Source: JACAEY01 sp049700155 (GTDB lineage: Bacteria > Nitrospirota > Thermodesulfovibrionia > Thermodesulfovibrionales > SM23-35). From it: a DNA stretch of 7,489 nt. Made by a program: the position numbers and the translations under genes. Below are positions 6,547 to 7,489 of this stretch, piece after piece (within the stretch, counting starts at the first letter, position 1; each line of letters starts with the position of its first letter). The stretch lies in contig JBNAVX010000113.1 of NCBI GenBank assembly GCA_049700155.1, positions 1 through 7,489 of the forward strand, read 5' to 3'. The notes beneath the pieces were generated by a model. The model searched no databases. It saw only the letters and a list, made by a program, of their open reading frames with translations, and had not been told where the DNA came from.

Positions 6547-6710
6547 TAACCCATATTATTCATAAAATTCTTGGCAGATGCAGTATTTGAGCGGATTTAA
6601 ATTCTTTCGAAGAAAGAATTTACCCCGGAGGCTCGATCTTAATCGAGCCGAGAATGAGCGAAAATACTGCATCTGTCAGTTACTCATAAATTTATGAATT
6701 AAGTGGGCTA
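6547..6710 (+). repeat. 164-bp palindromic element, copy 2 (complete)
   Basis: This is the best-preserved copy. It is bounded by TA (6547-6548 and 6709-6710), with inverted termini ACCCA and TGGGC. A 14-bp perfect stem (6575-6588 with 6662-6675) closes a junction holding two hairpins: 11-bp arms around GAA (6598-6608, 6612-6622) and 8-bp arms GGCTCGAT/ATCGAGCC around CTTA (6630-6637, 6642-6649). It has exactly the same length as copy 1 but the opposite orientation, and the same orientation as copy 3. Single TA steps at both ends are what a TA target duplication would leave. No transposase is encoded, so it would depend on one elsewhere in the genome. Confidence 0.88.
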
Positions 6711-6859
6711 AATCAAATGAACTAAGATGCTCTGCAACCTTTAGTAGCCCAAGTGGTCTTACCAGAAGTTAAATGCAGCAAAAGCATTGAACTATAATTA
6801 TAAGAATACCTGATTTATGTCTTTATTAAAATGACATTTGTGCATTTGAGATTTTAAGT
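6711..6859. other. Gene-poor spacer before queF
   Basis: No convincing gene is present. A minus-strand open frame of 30 codons (6768-6676) runs from this spacer into copy 2 (RPLGLLKVAEHLSSFD...), but it has no start codon. Two small hairpins are visible: TGGT/ACCA near 6754-6764 and AATGC/GCATT near 6772-6789. Neither is followed by a T-run, so neither is called a terminator. There is no preQ1-riboswitch-like sequence ahead of queF. The 631 bp from 6271 to 6901 thus hold decayed minus-strand frames, one repeat copy and this spacer. Confidence 0.5.
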
Positions 6860-6890
6860 TTGTTTTATACGTGTAACTTGCGTGTATAAT
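6860..6890 (+). promoter_or_regulatory. Candidate queF promoter, near-leaderless
   Basis: A perfect TATAAT (6885-6890) lies 11 bp before the queF ATG. TTGTTT (6860-6865) is a weak -35 candidate at 19 bp. Initiation about 7 bp after the box would leave a leader of only about 5 nt. This agrees with the lack of any Shine-Dalgarno before the start codon. Confidence 0.4.
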
Positions 6891-6901
6891 AATTAAATAC
6901 T

Positions 6902-7294
6902 ATGAAATACGGCGAAAAGGCAATAAAGAAAGCAGCATTGGATACATGGGATAATCCACATCCAGGACATGATTATGAAATAAATATAAGTTTCCCTGAA
7001 TTCACATGCCTATGTCCACGGTCTGGATACCCTGATTTTGCAACAATTAAGATAATGTATATACCTGACAAAAAAATTGTTGAATTGAAATCTTTAAAAC
7101 TTTATCTTAATTCTTTCCGTAATGTTTATATCTCTCATGAAGATGTGACAAATACTATCTATGCAGAGCTTAAGAAAAAGCTCAAACCACGATTCTTAGA
7201 AGTTATTGGAGATTTTAATCCAAGAGGAAATGTAAAAACAATTGTGAGAGTTTGTTCAGAAAATAAAGACAATCAACAGAAAAAACATAGATAG
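6902..7294 (+). CDS. queF: NADPH-dependent 7-cyano-7-deazaguanine (preQ0) reductase, short QueF
   Basis: This 130-residue T-fold enzyme reduces preQ0 to preQ1 in queuosine tRNA-modification synthesis in the cytoplasm. The catalytic block FTCLCPRSGYPDF spans 34-46, with C38 as the thioimide-forming cysteine and D45 as the acid residue. The QueF motif is ELKSLKLY beginning at E61, followed by SFRN; H79-E80 and FNPRGNV match the family. It belongs to the short, single-domain type and is somewhat shorter than the B. subtilis enzyme (165 residues), lacking part of the C-terminal tail and ending in a lysine-rich stretch. No Shine-Dalgarno is present and the transcript may be leaderless. No other queuosine gene is in the window. 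The gene lies between copies 2 and 3 of the palindromic element, with copy 3 starting 10 bp after its stop codon. Confidence 0.95.
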   Translation: MKYGEKAIKKAALDTWDNPHPGHDYEINISFPEFTCLCPRSGYPDFATIKIMYIPDKKIVELKSLKLYLNSFRNVYISHEDVTNTIYAELKKKLKPRFLEVIGDFNPRGNVKTIVRVCSENKDNQQKKHR

Positions 7295-7304
7295 AATAGA
7301 CTTC

Positions 7305-7436
7305 TAACCCATATTATTCATAAAATTCTTGGCAGAGGCAGTATTTGAGCGGATTTAAATTCTTTCGAAGAAAGAATTTACCTCGGAGGCTCGATCTTAA
7401 TCGAGCCGAGAATGAGCGAGAATACTGTATCTGACA
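7305..7436 (+). repeat. Palindromic element, copy 3 (3'-truncated)
   Basis: This copy matches copy 2 without indels for its first 132 bp, from the TA/ACCC terminus to CTGACA at 7431-7436. The last 32 bp expected, including the second terminal repeat, are missing and replaced by unrelated sequence. The two inner hairpins are intact. The outer stem has changes that weaken pairing (GAGGC opposite GTATC). Copies 2 and 3 also share the 5 bp just outside the left end (ACTTC). It may help end the queF transcript, but no T-run is seen. Confidence 0.85.
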
Positions 7437-7446
7437 TTTACGAAAA

Positions 7447-7487
7447 CTGCCAGAATGCCCCGATCTTTAATCTGGGATGAATGGCAG
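7447..7487. repeat. Second type of imperfect palindrome at window end
   Basis: CTGCCA (7447-7452) is complementary to TGGCAG (7482-7487). Inside, CCC-x-GAT (7458-7464) faces ATC-x-GGG (7470-7476) around a short loop, with a 5 x 5 internal loop between the two stems. It is unrelated in sequence to the 164-bp element and abuts its truncated end. It may be part of another dispersed palindromic family; the window stops too soon to tell. Confidence 0.5.
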
Positions 7488-7489
7488 GG

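Noticed and set aside
6676..6768. 30-codon minus-strand open frame running from the spacer into copy 2
   Set aside because: It has no start codon and no family match that I recognise, and it crosses the element boundary; likely chance.
6772..6789. AATGC/GCATT hairpin as an intrinsic terminator
   Set aside because: Only a 5-bp stem and no T-run follows; it is within chance expectation.
6711..6901. preQ1 riboswitch ahead of queF
   Set aside because: No aptamer-like hairpin plus A-rich pseudoknot tail is seen, and the apparent promoter leaves almost no leader to hold one.
34..7436. Three repeat copies as a possible CRISPR array
   Set aside because: The copies are 164 bp palindromes, in both orientations, separated by kilobases with genes between; there are no short regular spacers and no cas genes.

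Overview
The window is 7,489 bp of AT-rich bacterial DNA (GC estimated by eye in the high 30s percent) with six clear protein genes and several palindromic repeats. There is no rRNA, tRNA, CRISPR array or recognisable transposase. Gene content and style (flavin reductase with a degenerate NADPH site, DUF72, alpha-glucan phosphorylase homologue, LOG-type protein, ATP-cone nuclease, short QueF) would suit an anaerobic or thermophilic Gram-negative lineage such as Nitrospirota (Thermodesulfovibrio-like). That is an impression from protein style only and is low confidence.

Layout. Positions 34-197 hold a 164-bp palindromic element (copy 1) that ends 18 bp before a thioredoxin-reductase-like gene (216-1181, +). 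This gene converges, with a 9-bp gap, on a DUF72/YecE-like gene (1191-1925, -) that starts at TTG. An 80-bp divergent spacer leads to an 831-codon glycogen phosphorylase homologue (2006-4501, +). A G/C-rich nested palindrome (4532-4592) separates it from a LOG/TIGR00730 protein gene (4670-5404, +). After 29 bp comes a gene for an ATP-cone + PD-(D/E)XK nuclease + helix-hairpin-helix protein (5434-6270, +). A 631-bp gene-poor stretch follows, with short open frames on the minus strand (6267-6525) that look like a decayed gene, and the second copy of the 164-bp element (6547-6710). queF (6902-7294, +) lies between copy 2 and a third, 3'-truncated copy (7305-7436), which runs into a different palindrome at the window end.

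How the genes fit together. No single pathway is visible. The window reads as a set of short transcription units with dispersed palindromic elements dropped close to gene ends. The LOG gene and the nuclease gene are the only likely operon. The most unusual items are: (1) the phosphorylase homologue, which keeps the PLP lysine but has lost several otherwise near-invariant active-site residues; (2) the thioredoxin-reductase-like enzyme, which keeps CxxC and FAD motifs but lacks the usual NADPH motifs; (3) the TA-bounded 164-bp element in three copies, two of which bracket queF; and (4) the ATP-cone/nuclease/HhH fusion. Family residue comparisons are from memory of well-known members, not from an alignment run here.
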